A stretch of DNA of 64,000 bases from Psychrobacillus mangrovi (GTDB lineage Bacteria > Bacillota > Bacilli > Bacillales_A > Planococcaceae): positions 186,001 to 250,000 of the forward strand of contig NZ_JBAWSY010000003.1 of NCBI RefSeq assembly GCF_037104765.1, given 5' to 3'. Each line of letters starts with the position of its first letter. The first letter of the stretch is position 1. Shown here in pieces: positions 42,722-50,890 of the stretch. Under the pieces are notes generated by a model, which saw only the letters and a program-made list of their open reading frames with translations, did no database searches and was not told the DNA's origin. The position numbers and the translations under genes are program-made.

Positions 42722-44086
42722 ATGCATACAATCGTGGTAGGTGTCAATTACCGTACTGCTCCTGTGGAAATTCGTGAAAAGCTATCGTTTGTAGAAGCAG
42801 AACTTCCGAATGCCATGCAAGCATTACAGGAACAAAAAAGCATATTAGAGAATGTCATTGTTTCTACTTGTAATCGCACAGAAATCTATGCGACTGTAGA
42901 TCAATTACATACAGGGAAATACTATGTAAAACAGTTTTTAGCTAACTGGTTTGATATTCCATTAGAAAATCTCTCCCGCTATTTATTTATTCACGAAGAT
43001 GACCAGGCGAACAGCCATTTGTTCCAAGTGACTGCTGGTGTAGATTCGATGGTACTTGGTGAGACCCAAATATTAGGTCAGGTGAAGAAGAGCTTTCTAA
43101 ATGGACAAGAAAACGGTACTACGGGAACAGTTTTCAATCAGTTGTTTAAGCAAGCTGTTACTTTTGCTAAACGTGCCCATTCAGAAACAGCTATAGGTGA
43201 GAATGCAGTTTCTGTCTCTTATGCTGCAGTTGAGTTAGGAAAGAAAATTTTTGGTTCTTTAAACCATAAACATGTTGTAATTGTCGGTGCGGGAAAAATG
43301 GGTGAACTTGCTATTAAAAACCTGTATGGTAGTGGTGCAGGAAAAGTGACCGTCTTTAACCGTACGTTTGAGAAAGCGGAAGTATTGGCATCTAAATTTG
43401 ATGGTACTGCGAAACCAATGGATGAGTTACAATGTGCGTTATTAGAAGCAGATATTTTAATTAGTTCAACTGGTTCCACTGAATATGTAATTGACTATGA
43501 GTTAATGCAGTTTGTCGAACGTCTTCGAAAAGGAAAACCATTATTTATGGTAGACATTGCTGTACCAAGGGATTTAGATCCGAAAATTGGTGATTTAGCG
43601 AATGTTTTCCTATATGATATAGATGATTTACAAGGTATTGTAGAAGCAAATTTAGCAGAACGCGAACGAGCTGCTGATCAAATTAAAGCAATGATTCATA
43701 CTGAAATTGAGCAGTTCAATGAGTGGGTTACAACATTAGGAGTTGTGCCGATTATTTCTGCGCTTAGACAAAAAGCTAATCGAATTCAAGAGGAAACAAT
43801 GGTTTCTATTGAAAATAAAATGCCGAATCTGTCGGATCGTGAACGCAAAATTTTAAATAAACACACAAAATCAATTATTAATCAATTATTAAAAGATCCA
43901 ATTTTGCAAGTAAAAGAATTATCTACTGCAAAAGATTCAGCAGAACAACTTCAATTATTCCAACAGATTTTTGGTATTGAGGAAGAAGTAAAAAATGAAT
44001 TCACTGCTCAGGTAGAAAAATCAAAAATAAATTTAAAACAAACTAAAGTGGCATCCCAAAACTTAAAGGAAGAAATGTCATTTTGA
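42722..44086 (+). CDS. hemA: Glutamyl-tRNA reductase
   Basis: 454-aa enzyme converting glutamyl-tRNA to glutamate-1-semialdehyde, the committed step of haem synthesis. The active-site cysteine lies in VSTCNRTEIYA near residue 50, followed by GVDSMVLGETQILGQVK near 105, NADPH domain VIVGAGKMGELA near 190, and the C-terminal dimerisation helices. Full length. It starts at ATG 42722 after GAAAGGGTGA. First gene of hemAXCDBL. In the B. subtilis homologue the level is also controlled through HemX. Confidence 0.96.
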   Translation: MHTIVVGVNYRTAPVEIREKLSFVEAELPNAMQALQEQKSILENVIVSTCNRTEIYATVDQLHTGKYYVKQFLANWFDIPLENLSRYLFIHEDDQANSHLFQVTAGVDSMVLGETQILGQVKKSFLNGQENGTTGTVFNQLFKQAVTFAKRAHSETAIGENAVSVSYAAVELGKKIFGSLNHKHVVIVGAGKMGELAIKNLYGSGAGKVTVFNRTFEKAEVLASKFDGTAKPMDELQCALLEADILISSTGSTEYVIDYELMQFVERLRKGKPLFMVDIAVPRDLDPKIGDLANVFLYDIDDLQGIVEANLAERERAADQIKAMIHTEIEQFNEWVTTLGVVPIISALRQKANRIQEETMVSIENKMPNLSDRERKILNKHTKSIINQLLKDPILQVKELSTAKDSAEQLQLFQQIFGIEEEVKNEFTAQVEKSKINLKQTKVASQNLKEEMSF

Positions 44087-44218
44087 TGGAGTAAGTAAAA
44101 AGGAGGCGTTTTTGTATCTGTATGTGTCATAATAGATATGGAGACGTCTTTTTTTAATGTACTTGCTTGTTTTATCAAACTTAGGCGCTTACGCTTTTAA
44201 TTTATAAAGGAGCTTATT

Positions 44219-45049
44219 ATGACTGATCTTGGAATGACAAGGCTACACGAGATAATGGTCATTCTACAATCCGTTAGCCTTGTTTTTTATTTTATCGATT
44301 ATTTGAATAAAGATCGTCGGGCACATCGTATAGCAGTATGGCTACTTTCCATCGTGTCATTTCTGCAAACGGTGTTTTTAGTTATGTATATCATAGAAAC
44401 CAAAAGATTCCCGATTCTTTCGCTATTTGAAGGGATATATTTTTATGCCTGGCTAATTATTACTCTATCGATTGTATTACAGGTGGTATTCAAACTAGAT
44501 TTGCCGGCATTCTTTTTAAATATTATTGGATTCATTTTTATGACGATACATACTTTCGCACCAAATCAAATGGATCAATCAGCTGTTGGAGAAGCTCTAC
44601 TCTCTGAATTATTATTTATTCATATTACATTTGCAATGCTAGCTTATGCAGCATTTTCCTTATCGTTTGTATTTTCGTCCTTATATTTAATATTATATCG
44701 TGTGCTTAAAAAGAAAAAATGGACGAAGCAGTTTTCTCGATTGCCATCATTAAAGCAAGCGGAAACTGGAATGACTTTGTCTATTATGACAGGTATTCCT
44801 TTATTGTTTGTAAGTTTAGTTCTTGGGTTAGAATGGGCATATGTATCATTAGATATATTTACCGTTTTTGATTTTAAAATTGTTAGTTCTGTTATTTTAT
44901 TGTTAATCTATATAGTTGTGCTTCTATTAAGAAATAAAGCGAAATTTAAAGGAACAAACTATGCATGGATCCATATATATGCATTTCTATTTGTTTTGAT
45001 AAATTTTTTATTAGGTAGTCAATTATCACAATTCCATTTCTGGTATTAA
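44219..45049 (+). CDS. hemX: HemX, CcsA-like membrane regulator of HemA
   Basis: 276-aa polytopic membrane protein with about eight hydrophobic helices and the cytochrome c assembly (CcsA) pattern, including HITFAMLAYAAFSLSFVFSSLYL. In B. subtilis HemX lowers HemA abundance. ATG 44219 follows AAAGGAGC. A possible attenuator hairpin (about 44098-44157, imperfect, with a T7 tail) lies between hemA and hemX and could reduce downstream expression. Confidence 0.88.
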   Translation: MTDLGMTRLHEIMVILQSVSLVFYFIDYLNKDRRAHRIAVWLLSIVSFLQTVFLVMYIIETKRFPILSLFEGIYFYAWLIITLSIVLQVVFKLDLPAFFLNIIGFIFMTIHTFAPNQMDQSAVGEALLSELLFIHITFAMLAYAAFSLSFVFSSLYLILYRVLKKKKWTKQFSRLPSLKQAETGMTLSIMTGIPLLFVSLVLGLEWAYVSLDIFTVFDFKIVSSVILLLIYIVVLLLRNKAKFKGTNYAWIHIYAFLFVLINFLLGSQLSQFHFWY

Positions 45050-45066
45050 AGAAAGGTAGCGAAGCA

Positions 45067-45996
45067 ATGCGTAAAATTATAGTAGGTTCGAGAAGAAGTA
45101 AATTAGCATTAACCCAAACGAATTGGTTTATTCAGCAAATGAAAGATATGGGAGCACCCTTTGAGTTCGAAGTGAAAGAAATCGTGACAAAGGGTGATCA
45201 AATATTAGATGTAACCTTATCAAAAGTTGGTGGAAAAGGTTTATTTGTTAAAGAAATTGAACAAGCATTATATGATAAAGAGATTGATTTTGCAGTGCAC
45301 AGTATGAAAGATATGCCTTCTGTTTTACCACCAGGCCTAGTGATGGGATGTACACCTAAGCGAGTGGATGAACGAGATGCATTTATTTCTACAGGACATG
45401 TAAAATTTGCCGATCTTCCAAAAGGTGCAATTGTAGGGACAAGTAGTTTAAGAAGAAGTGCTCAATTATTACTGTTGCGTCCTGATATCGAAATTAAGTG
45501 GATACGCGGAAATGTAGATACGAGACTCCAAAAGCTTAAAGACGGTGAATATGATGCAATTATTTTAGCGGCTGCAGGATTAAAGCGTCTTGGGTGGAGT
45601 GACGAAGTAGTAACGGAATACATATCCACAGAGGACTGTGTTCCAGCAGTTGGCCAAGGAGCACTAGCAATTGAATGTCGAGAAGATGATGCTGAATTAC
45701 TAGCTGAGCTTAGAAAATTATCTGATGAAGATACATGGAATGCAGTTCATGCAGAGCGTGCATTTTTAGCTGCGATGGATGGTGGCTGTCAAGTACCGAT
45801 TGCCGGACATGCAGTAATCAATGGCAATGAAATTACAATGACAGGTTTAGTTGCTGCACCGGATGGTTCGGTTGTTTATAAAGAAGTAGTAAAAAGTAAA
45901 GATCCAGAAGAAGCAGGTAAAGAAGTAGCGCGTTTAGTTACAGAGCAAGGAGCATATGATCTTATACAAAAAGTAAAGACCGATTTAAATGTCTAA
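45067..45996 (+). CDS. hemC: Porphobilinogen deaminase
   Basis: 309-aa hydroxymethylbilane synthase. The N-terminus GSRRSKLALTQ, KEIEQALYDKEIDFAVHSMKDMP near 80, and the cofactor-binding cysteine in MDGGCQVPIAGHA near 240 are all present. It starts at ATG 45067 after AAAGG and ends overlapping hemD by 8 bp. Confidence 0.96.
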   Translation: MRKIIVGSRRSKLALTQTNWFIQQMKDMGAPFEFEVKEIVTKGDQILDVTLSKVGGKGLFVKEIEQALYDKEIDFAVHSMKDMPSVLPPGLVMGCTPKRVDERDAFISTGHVKFADLPKGAIVGTSSLRRSAQLLLLRPDIEIKWIRGNVDTRLQKLKDGEYDAIILAAAGLKRLGWSDEVVTEYISTEDCVPAVGQGALAIECREDDAELLAELRKLSDEDTWNAVHAERAFLAAMDGGCQVPIAGHAVINGNEITMTGLVAAPDGSVVYKEVVKSKDPEEAGKEVARLVTEQGAYDLIQKVKTDLNV

Positions 45997-46753
45997 GGAG
46001 ATGCCTTTACTAGGAGAGAATGTCATATTTACTGGGATTTTGAGATCATCAGAAGCTATTGATCTTACCTTGATGTATGGAGGAAACCCAGTTATTGCCC
46101 CACTTATTGCAACCCAGGAGATAGTTTTTGAAGATGACGAATATAAGCTACAAAATTGCAAAGATTATGACTGGTTTATATTCACAAGTCAAAGTAGTGT
46201 GCATGCTTTTCATTCGAAAATGAAAAAATTCGGGTTAAATCCTTCTGAGATAAAAGCAAAAATTGCAGTAGTCGGTTCGAAAACTGCATGCGCGATTGAG
46301 TCAATCGGATTACGGGTAGATTTTACCCCTACTATATATAGTGCAGATGTTTTTGTGAAAGAATTTCCTGCATTTTCTTCATCTACTGAAACCTGTTTGT
46401 TTTTTAAAGGCAGTCTTGCGAAAGACACCATTACAAAAGGTTTAAGGAATAATGTAGATGAGTGGGTTATCTACGAGACTATAAAAGTGGAAGAGAATAA
46501 GGAGCATATTCACTATTTAATTGAAAATGAACCGAGCTGCTCCATTATCTTTACAAGTCCATCTACAGTAAAAGTATTTCATGAAACCATTGGGGTTCAA
46601 ACGGGGTACAAAAAACTTACAGTTTGCGCAATTGGTCATATTACAAAAGAATATTTAGAATCTTTAGGAGCAATAGTTCAAGTAATGCCAGAAACCTATA
46701 CATTAACAGATGTGATCCATGCATTATTGGAGTGGAAAGGGAGAGAGTTATGA
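45989..46753 (+). CDS. hemD: Uroporphyrinogen-III synthase
   Basis: 254-aa HemD. The family is poorly conserved, but the two-lobed pattern, FIFTSQSSVHAF near 65 and SIIFTSPSTVKVFHE near 190, together with position between hemC and hemB, identify it. ATG 45989 overlaps the end of hemC (ATGTCTAA); another ATG at 46001 is too close to AAGGAG. It overlaps hemB by 4 bp. Confidence 0.92.
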   Translation: MSKEMPLLGENVIFTGILRSSEAIDLTLMYGGNPVIAPLIATQEIVFEDDEYKLQNCKDYDWFIFTSQSSVHAFHSKMKKFGLNPSEIKAKIAVVGSKTACAIESIGLRVDFTPTIYSADVFVKEFPAFSSSTETCLFFKGSLAKDTITKGLRNNVDEWVIYETIKVEENKEHIHYLIENEPSCSIIFTSPSTVKVFHETIGVQTGYKKLTVCAIGHITKEYLESLGAIVQVMPETYTLTDVIHALLEWKGREL

Positions 46754-47727
46754 CAGAATTTCAACGTCATCGTCGTTTAAGAAAAACAGCAGGAATACGA
46801 GCAATGGTGAAAGAAACTTATTTACATAAAGAGGATTTAATTTATCCAATTTTTGTTGCTGAGGGAGAAAATATTAGAAATGAAGTAAAATCAATGCCAG
46901 GTGTATTTCAATTTTCAATAGACCGTTTAGCAGAAGAAGTGGATGAAGTAGTAGAACTAGGAATTCCTTCGGTTATTTTGTTTGGTCTTCCTCTTGAAAA
47001 AGATGAAATAGGTTCACAAGCGTTCCATGACCACGGAATTGTGCAAGAAGGAATTCGTTTTATCAAAAATCGTCACCCAGAACTTGTTGTCATTGCAGAT
47101 ACATGTTTATGTGAGTATACCGATCATGGACATTGTGGTGTAGTAGATGCAAATGAGCAAATTCTTAATGATCCATCCCTTGATTTATTAGCAAAAACAG
47201 CGATTAGTCAAGCAAAAGCAGGCGCAGATATTATTGCACCGTCTAATATGATGGACGGGTTCGTTACTGCTATTCGTCAAGGTTTAGACGAGGCAGGCTT
47301 TGCTGATGTGCCAATCATGTCTTATGCAGTTAAATATGCTTCAGCATATTATGGTCCATTCCGAGAAGCGGCAGATGGTGCCCCTAAATTTGGTGATCGT
47401 AAAACATACCAAATGGATTATTCCAATCGTATGGAAGCAATTCGTGAAGCAACATCTGACATTGAAGAAGGAGCAGATATGCTAATTGTAAAACCAGCAC
47501 TTTCCTACTTAGATATTATTCGTGACGTGAGAAATAACTTTGATGTTCCAATTGTCGCATATAACGTAAGTGGAGAATATGCAATGGTAAAAGCAGCTGC
47601 AATTAATGGCTGGATCAATGAAAAAGAAACTGTACTAGAAACTTTAACAGGGATGAAACGTGCAGGTGCAGATATTATTTTAACGTATCATGCAAAAGAT
47701 GTTGCGCGTTGGTTGGAGGAGAAGTAA
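46750..47727 (+). CDS. hemB: Delta-aminolevulinic acid dehydratase (porphobilinogen synthase)
   Basis: 325-aa enzyme condensing two ALA molecules. Zinc-type cysteine cluster DTCLCEYTDHGHCG near residue 120, and active-site lysine regions MSYAVKYASAYYGPFREA near 195 and VKPALSYLD near 250. Start ATG 46750 overlaps the hemD stop (ATGA); the open frame upstream lies within hemD. It ends in TAATG with hemL. Confidence 0.96.
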   Translation: MTEFQRHRRLRKTAGIRAMVKETYLHKEDLIYPIFVAEGENIRNEVKSMPGVFQFSIDRLAEEVDEVVELGIPSVILFGLPLEKDEIGSQAFHDHGIVQEGIRFIKNRHPELVVIADTCLCEYTDHGHCGVVDANEQILNDPSLDLLAKTAISQAKAGADIIAPSNMMDGFVTAIRQGLDEAGFADVPIMSYAVKYASAYYGPFREAADGAPKFGDRKTYQMDYSNRMEAIREATSDIEEGADMLIVKPALSYLDIIRDVRNNFDVPIVAYNVSGEYAMVKAAAINGWINEKETVLETLTGMKRAGADIILTYHAKDVARWLEEK

Positions 47728-49022
47728 TGAAAAAAACTTATGACTTATCTAAACAAGCATTCACAGAAGCAAAAGAATTAATGCCAGGGGGAGTAAATAG
47801 CCCAGTTCGTGCATTTAAATCTGTAGATATGGATCCTATTTTCATGGAAAGTGGAAAAGGAGCTATTTTAAAAGATATCGATGGAAACGAATATATCGAT
47901 TATGTTTTATCATGGGGACCTCTAATTTTAGGACATGCAGAACCAAACGTTGTTAAAGCAATTCAACAAGTTGCTGAATCAGGCACTAGTTTTGGTGCTT
48001 CTACGTTAATTGAAAACCAACTTGCAAAACTCGTAATGGAACGTGTTCCATCTATCGAAATGGTGCGTATGGTCTCATCAGGTACTGAAGCGACAATGAG
48101 TGCACTTCGTTTAGCGAGAGGGTACACAGGAAGAAATAAAATATTAAAATTTGAAGGTAGTTACCATGGGCATGGTGATAGCTTACTAATTAAAGCGGGT
48201 TCTGGAGTTGCTACACTTGGTTTACCTGACAGTCCTGGTGTACCCGAGTCAATCGCAAAAAACACGATTGCTGTACCTTATAATGACTTAGAAAGCGTAC
48301 GTCATGTGTTCGAAAACTTCGGAGACGACTTAGCTGCTGTTATCGTAGAACCAGTTGCAGGAAATATGGGTGTTGTACCACCAGTCGAAGGATTCTTAGA
48401 AGGTCTTCGCGAATTAACAGAAAAACATGGTACGGTATTGATTTTTGACGAAGTAATGACCGGTTTCCGTGTAGGTTATAATTGTGCGCAAGGTTACTTT
48501 GGAATTACACCTGATTTAACATGCTTAGGAAAAGTAATTGGTGGGGGTCTTCCAGTAGGAGCTTTTGGCGGGAAACGTGAAATAATGGAACTAATTGCCC
48601 CTAGCGGCCCTGTTTATCAGGCTGGGACTCTTTCTGGTAACCCACTTGCTATGACAGCAGGATATGAGACATTATCTCGTTTAGATGAGAAGTCTTATGA
48701 GTATTTTATTAAACTTGGTGATTTACTCGAAAAAGGTTTCCGTGAAGCTGCAACAAAATATAATATCCCACATACGGTGAATCGTGCAGGATCAATGATA
48801 GGATTTTTCTTAACGAATGAGGATGTTATTAATTTTGATACGGCTAAAACTTCCGATTTAGAGTTGTTTGCTAAATACTTCCGACTAATGGCTGAAGAGG
48901 GCATTTATTTACCACCTTCCCAATTTGAAGGATTGTTCTTATCTAGCGCTCATACGGAAGAACATATAGAAAAAACAATTGCAGCATTCCATACTGTGTT
49001 TGAAAAATTATCTACAAAATAA
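47727..49022 (+). CDS. hemL: Glutamate-1-semialdehyde 2,1-aminomutase
   Basis: 431-aa PLP enzyme making 5-aminolevulinate. N-terminal MPGGVNSPVRAFKSV, SSGTEATMSALRLARGYTGR near 120, and the PLP lysine in CLGKVIGGGLPVGAFGG near 265. Start ATG 47727 shares a base with the hemB stop and has AGGAGAAG just upstream. Last gene of the hem operon; its terminator is duplicated on the far side of repeat D. Confidence 0.96.
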   Translation: MKKTYDLSKQAFTEAKELMPGGVNSPVRAFKSVDMDPIFMESGKGAILKDIDGNEYIDYVLSWGPLILGHAEPNVVKAIQQVAESGTSFGASTLIENQLAKLVMERVPSIEMVRMVSSGTEATMSALRLARGYTGRNKILKFEGSYHGHGDSLLIKAGSGVATLGLPDSPGVPESIAKNTIAVPYNDLESVRHVFENFGDDLAAVIVEPVAGNMGVVPPVEGFLEGLRELTEKHGTVLIFDEVMTGFRVGYNCAQGYFGITPDLTCLGKVIGGGLPVGAFGGKREIMELIAPSGPVYQAGTLSGNPLAMTAGYETLSRLDEKSYEYFIKLGDLLEKGFREAATKYNIPHTVNRAGSMIGFFLTNEDVINFDTAKTSDLELFAKYFRLMAEEGIYLPPSQFEGLFLSSAHTEEHIEKTIAAFHTVFEKLSTK

Positions 49023-49030
49023 ATAAAGAT

Positions 49031-49060
49031 GAGCCTCGCAATTATTTGCGAGGCTTTTAA
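49031..49060 (+). terminator. Terminator after hemL (left copy of a duplicated stem-loop)
   Basis: AGCCTCGCAA and TTGCGAGGCT around TTATT-type loop, then TTTTAATATTT. A related copy in the same orientation lies at 49643-49678. Confidence 0.85.
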
Positions 49061-49678
49061 TATTTGATTAATAATATCATTGATTACACTCCAGGAGGAC
49101 GCTTTTTGTCTGGCCTCGTTGATTTCCGTTCCAGGCGGACGCTTTCCGCCGGCATGGCTTCAGCCGCTTCCCTCGCTATGCTCAGTCTAGGGTCTTCAGC
49201 TCATACTATTCCGGCTGGAGTCGCCGCCTGAAACGAAAATCAACTATTGTATGCTTACAATTAAACCTTTCTTCTATTAAAAAAAACGTTTTTCGGAAAA
49301 ATAAATTAAGGAAAATGCAGTTAGGTGCTCCCAATGACCTCAATCCAAGAAACCCTCAATTTAAGTACATACATGGTGATTTACAAATAGATAAAGAAAT
49401 TAGTCAATTTCTGTTCAAAAAAAAATTATCTCATATAAAACGTAGGTTTTTCAGTACCCTCCGTCCAGTCTACTGAATGCTCCATAAAAATAAAATCTAT
49501 AAAATGAACATTACTTTCGAGATGATGGTGAAAAATACTCTAAGAGTATACCTTGTAGAGAGCATAACCTCTTCATTTATTATTAATATAATGACAATTG
49601 GTACCGAATGGACATCTTTGATACCTTTTGTAGACAATCTGTCCTCGTAATTATTTTGCGAGCATTTTTCATATTTCA
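49034..49678. repeat. GC-rich mobile-like repeat, copy D, flanked by duplicated hemL terminator
   Basis: The hairpin CCTCG-x-AATTATTT-GCGAG plus T-run and ATATTT occurs at 49034-49065 and 49643-49678 in direct orientation. Between them is the GTTGATTT unit (49118-49252), whose ends are 21-bp inverted repeats (GTTGATTTCCGTTCCAGGCGG type; 2 mismatches), then a segment matching copy A (to about 49410) with the 53-aa ORF at 49315. Just inside the right hairpin is TTTTGTAGACAATCTG (49626-49641), similar to the inverted ends of copy B. No transposase. Several short ORFs across it look spurious. Confidence 0.65.
49315..49476 (+). pseudogene. Possible remnant ORF inside repeat D (53 aa)
   Basis: Begins MQLGAPNDLNPRNPQFK and includes IHGDLQIDKEI; 30 codons align without gaps to the ORF at 10309 in copy A. 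AAGGA just before the ATG is a weak ribosome-binding site. See the copy A entry; coding status uncertain. Confidence 0.3.
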
Positions 49679-49722
49679 TGAGTTTCTATCATAATTTGTC
49701 CTATATGAAGGAGGATGAAAAA

Positions 49723-50301
49723 ATGGAAGTGAAAGTATGGGATGTAAAAGAACAGTTTCTTTTTCCTGCAAGTTTTGGAATTCCAAAAGAGATAAAAACA
49801 GTGGAAGTTACTCCACAATATGAGCAAAGTGAAACAGAGGACACGATTCAAATAAATGGGATCTATCACATAACATGTCATGTGGAATTTGAAGAAGGAG
49901 AGCATGAGCATCATGCCACAAGTGAATTTACTCAAATAGAGGATTTAGACGTTCAAGGAGAAGTAGGTTATTTTGAATATGCTGTACCAATGAGTGTAGA
50001 AATATCTAAAGATAAAATACAAGAAGGATATACCCCTTCTTTAGATGTTCGCCGCGTAAATTCAAAGACAACAGATCATGCAGCTGTTGAAATTGGTTGG
50101 TCTGTTTATTGTGAATATGAAGCTCCAAAGGTAGTTGAGAAAGAGGTAAATAGAGAAGAAGCATCGAATGAAGTAGAGATGGTAGAAAGTCCAAATAGTG
50201 TGGAATCGGAGCTTCAATTTATTTTTGATTTGGATGATGGAATGTCAAAACTTACGTTTCCATCAAATTATGTCTTTGTAAAGCAAGAAGCAGAGGAATA
50301 A
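49723..50301 (+). CDS. Short SpoVID-like spore protein (no LysM domain)
   Basis: 192-aa acidic protein, beta-rich over residues 1-130 (VWDVKEQFLFPASFGIPKEIKTVEVTP..., VPMSVEISKDKI), then Glu-rich to the end. It occupies the position of spoVID after hemL, and its N-terminal pattern recalls the SpoVID morphogenetic domain, but it lacks the long Glu-rich middle and the C-terminal LysM of the about 575-aa B. subtilis protein. Start ATG 49723 follows AAGGAGG. The call rests on synteny and fold-level similarity, so moderate confidence. Confidence 0.55.
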   Translation: MEVKVWDVKEQFLFPASFGIPKEIKTVEVTPQYEQSETEDTIQINGIYHITCHVEFEEGEHEHHATSEFTQIEDLDVQGEVGYFEYAVPMSVEISKDKIQEGYTPSLDVRRVNSKTTDHAAVEIGWSVYCEYEAPKVVEKEVNREEASNEVEMVESPNSVESELQFIFDLDDGMSKLTFPSNYVFVKQEAEE

Positions 50302-50454
50302 CAAAAAGACAAGTAAAATAAAATCCCATGTAGTTGGAACGATTAATACACGGATAAGCTGAAAACCACAAATAGGAATAATAATTCCTTTGCAATAAAA
50401 ACGTGTTCTTCTAAGCCAATCGGGTAATAAATACGGGTTATATCCTTTTCTCAT
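50263..50454 (-). CDS. Small two-helix membrane protein (63 aa)
   Basis: Starts at ATG 50454 behind AAAGGAGAA and reads MRKGYNPYLLPDWLRRTRFYC, followed by two hydrophobic segments (KGIIIPICGFQLIRVLIV; WDFILLVFLLFLCFLLY). Its 3' end overlaps the SpoVID-like gene by 39 bp on the opposite strand. The ribosome-binding site and membrane profile support a real gene. Family unknown to me. Confidence 0.6.
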   Translation of the reverse strand: MRKGYNPYLLPDWLRRTRFYCKGIIIPICGFQLIRVLIVPTTWDFILLVFLLFLCFLLYKDII

Positions 50455-50531
50455 TAGAAATTCTCCTTTCACGAGACTAGACTTGACGCCATATCATAAG
50501 ATTAGGTACAATATGAACAAATAATCAAATT

Positions 50532-50585
50532 CGCCTTGGCGTATTTTTGCACAGATTTTAAATCTGTGGCATCCGCTAAAGGCAT
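50532..50585. repeat. Compound hairpin upstream of the valS leader
   Basis: CACAGATTT-T-AAATCTGTG (50550-50568) is a perfect palindrome enclosed by an imperfect outer stem (GCCTTGGCG / CGCTAAAGGC). It sits between the small membrane gene and the T-box. It may be a dispersed hairpin element or a terminator. Confidence 0.4.
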
Positions 50586-50614
50586 TATTCTTATTCTTAA
50601 ATGTGAATACGATT

Positions 50615-50870
50615 AAAATATGGATGCTATGAATGGGAAGAGTAAAATGAGTATGTTATCGAAAGAAAGGAAACAATTTGCTGAAATGTTTCTGTTAACG
50701 GCCATTTGAAGGTAGCCCAAGAGCAGCTTTTGTGAACTAACAGTAGCAATTGCCGGTTTGAAGCCGTTATCTAATTGAGAGCGTGATGCTATTTTTTGCA
50801 TCTGCGAATAAAGGTGGTACCGCGAACAAACTCCTTCGTCCTTTAATGACGACAGGAGTTTTTTTATATT
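50615..50870 (+). ncRNA. T-box leader of valS
   Basis: The conserved T-box AAAGGTGGTACCGCG lies at 50811-50825, preceded by a long structured leader with a Stem I-like GGGAAGAGTAAAATGAGTA (from about 50636). It is followed by an intrinsic terminator ACTCCTTCGTC/GACGACAGGAGT (50831-50860) with a T-run. Uncharged tRNA-Val should stabilise the antiterminator and turn valS on. Confidence 0.92.
50831..50867 (+). terminator. T-box terminator upstream of valS
   Basis: CTCCTTCGTC and GACGACAGGAG form the stem with one bulge, followed by TTTTTTT. Its left arm overlaps the region next to the T-box sequence. Confidence 0.85.
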
Positions 50871-50890
50871 CTTTTTTAGGAGGAACAAAT

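Noticed and set aside
46624..46749. 42-residue N-terminal extension of HemB
   Set aside because: Lies within hemD in another frame; ATG 46750 overlaps the hemD stop and gives the normal HemB start.
49669..49935. 88-codon minus-strand ORF opposite the SpoVID-like gene
   Set aside because: Antisense shadow rich in Phe/His with no start signals.
50783..50890. 36-residue N-terminal extension of ValS
   Set aside because: Lies in the T-box and terminator; AGGAGG precedes ATG 50891.
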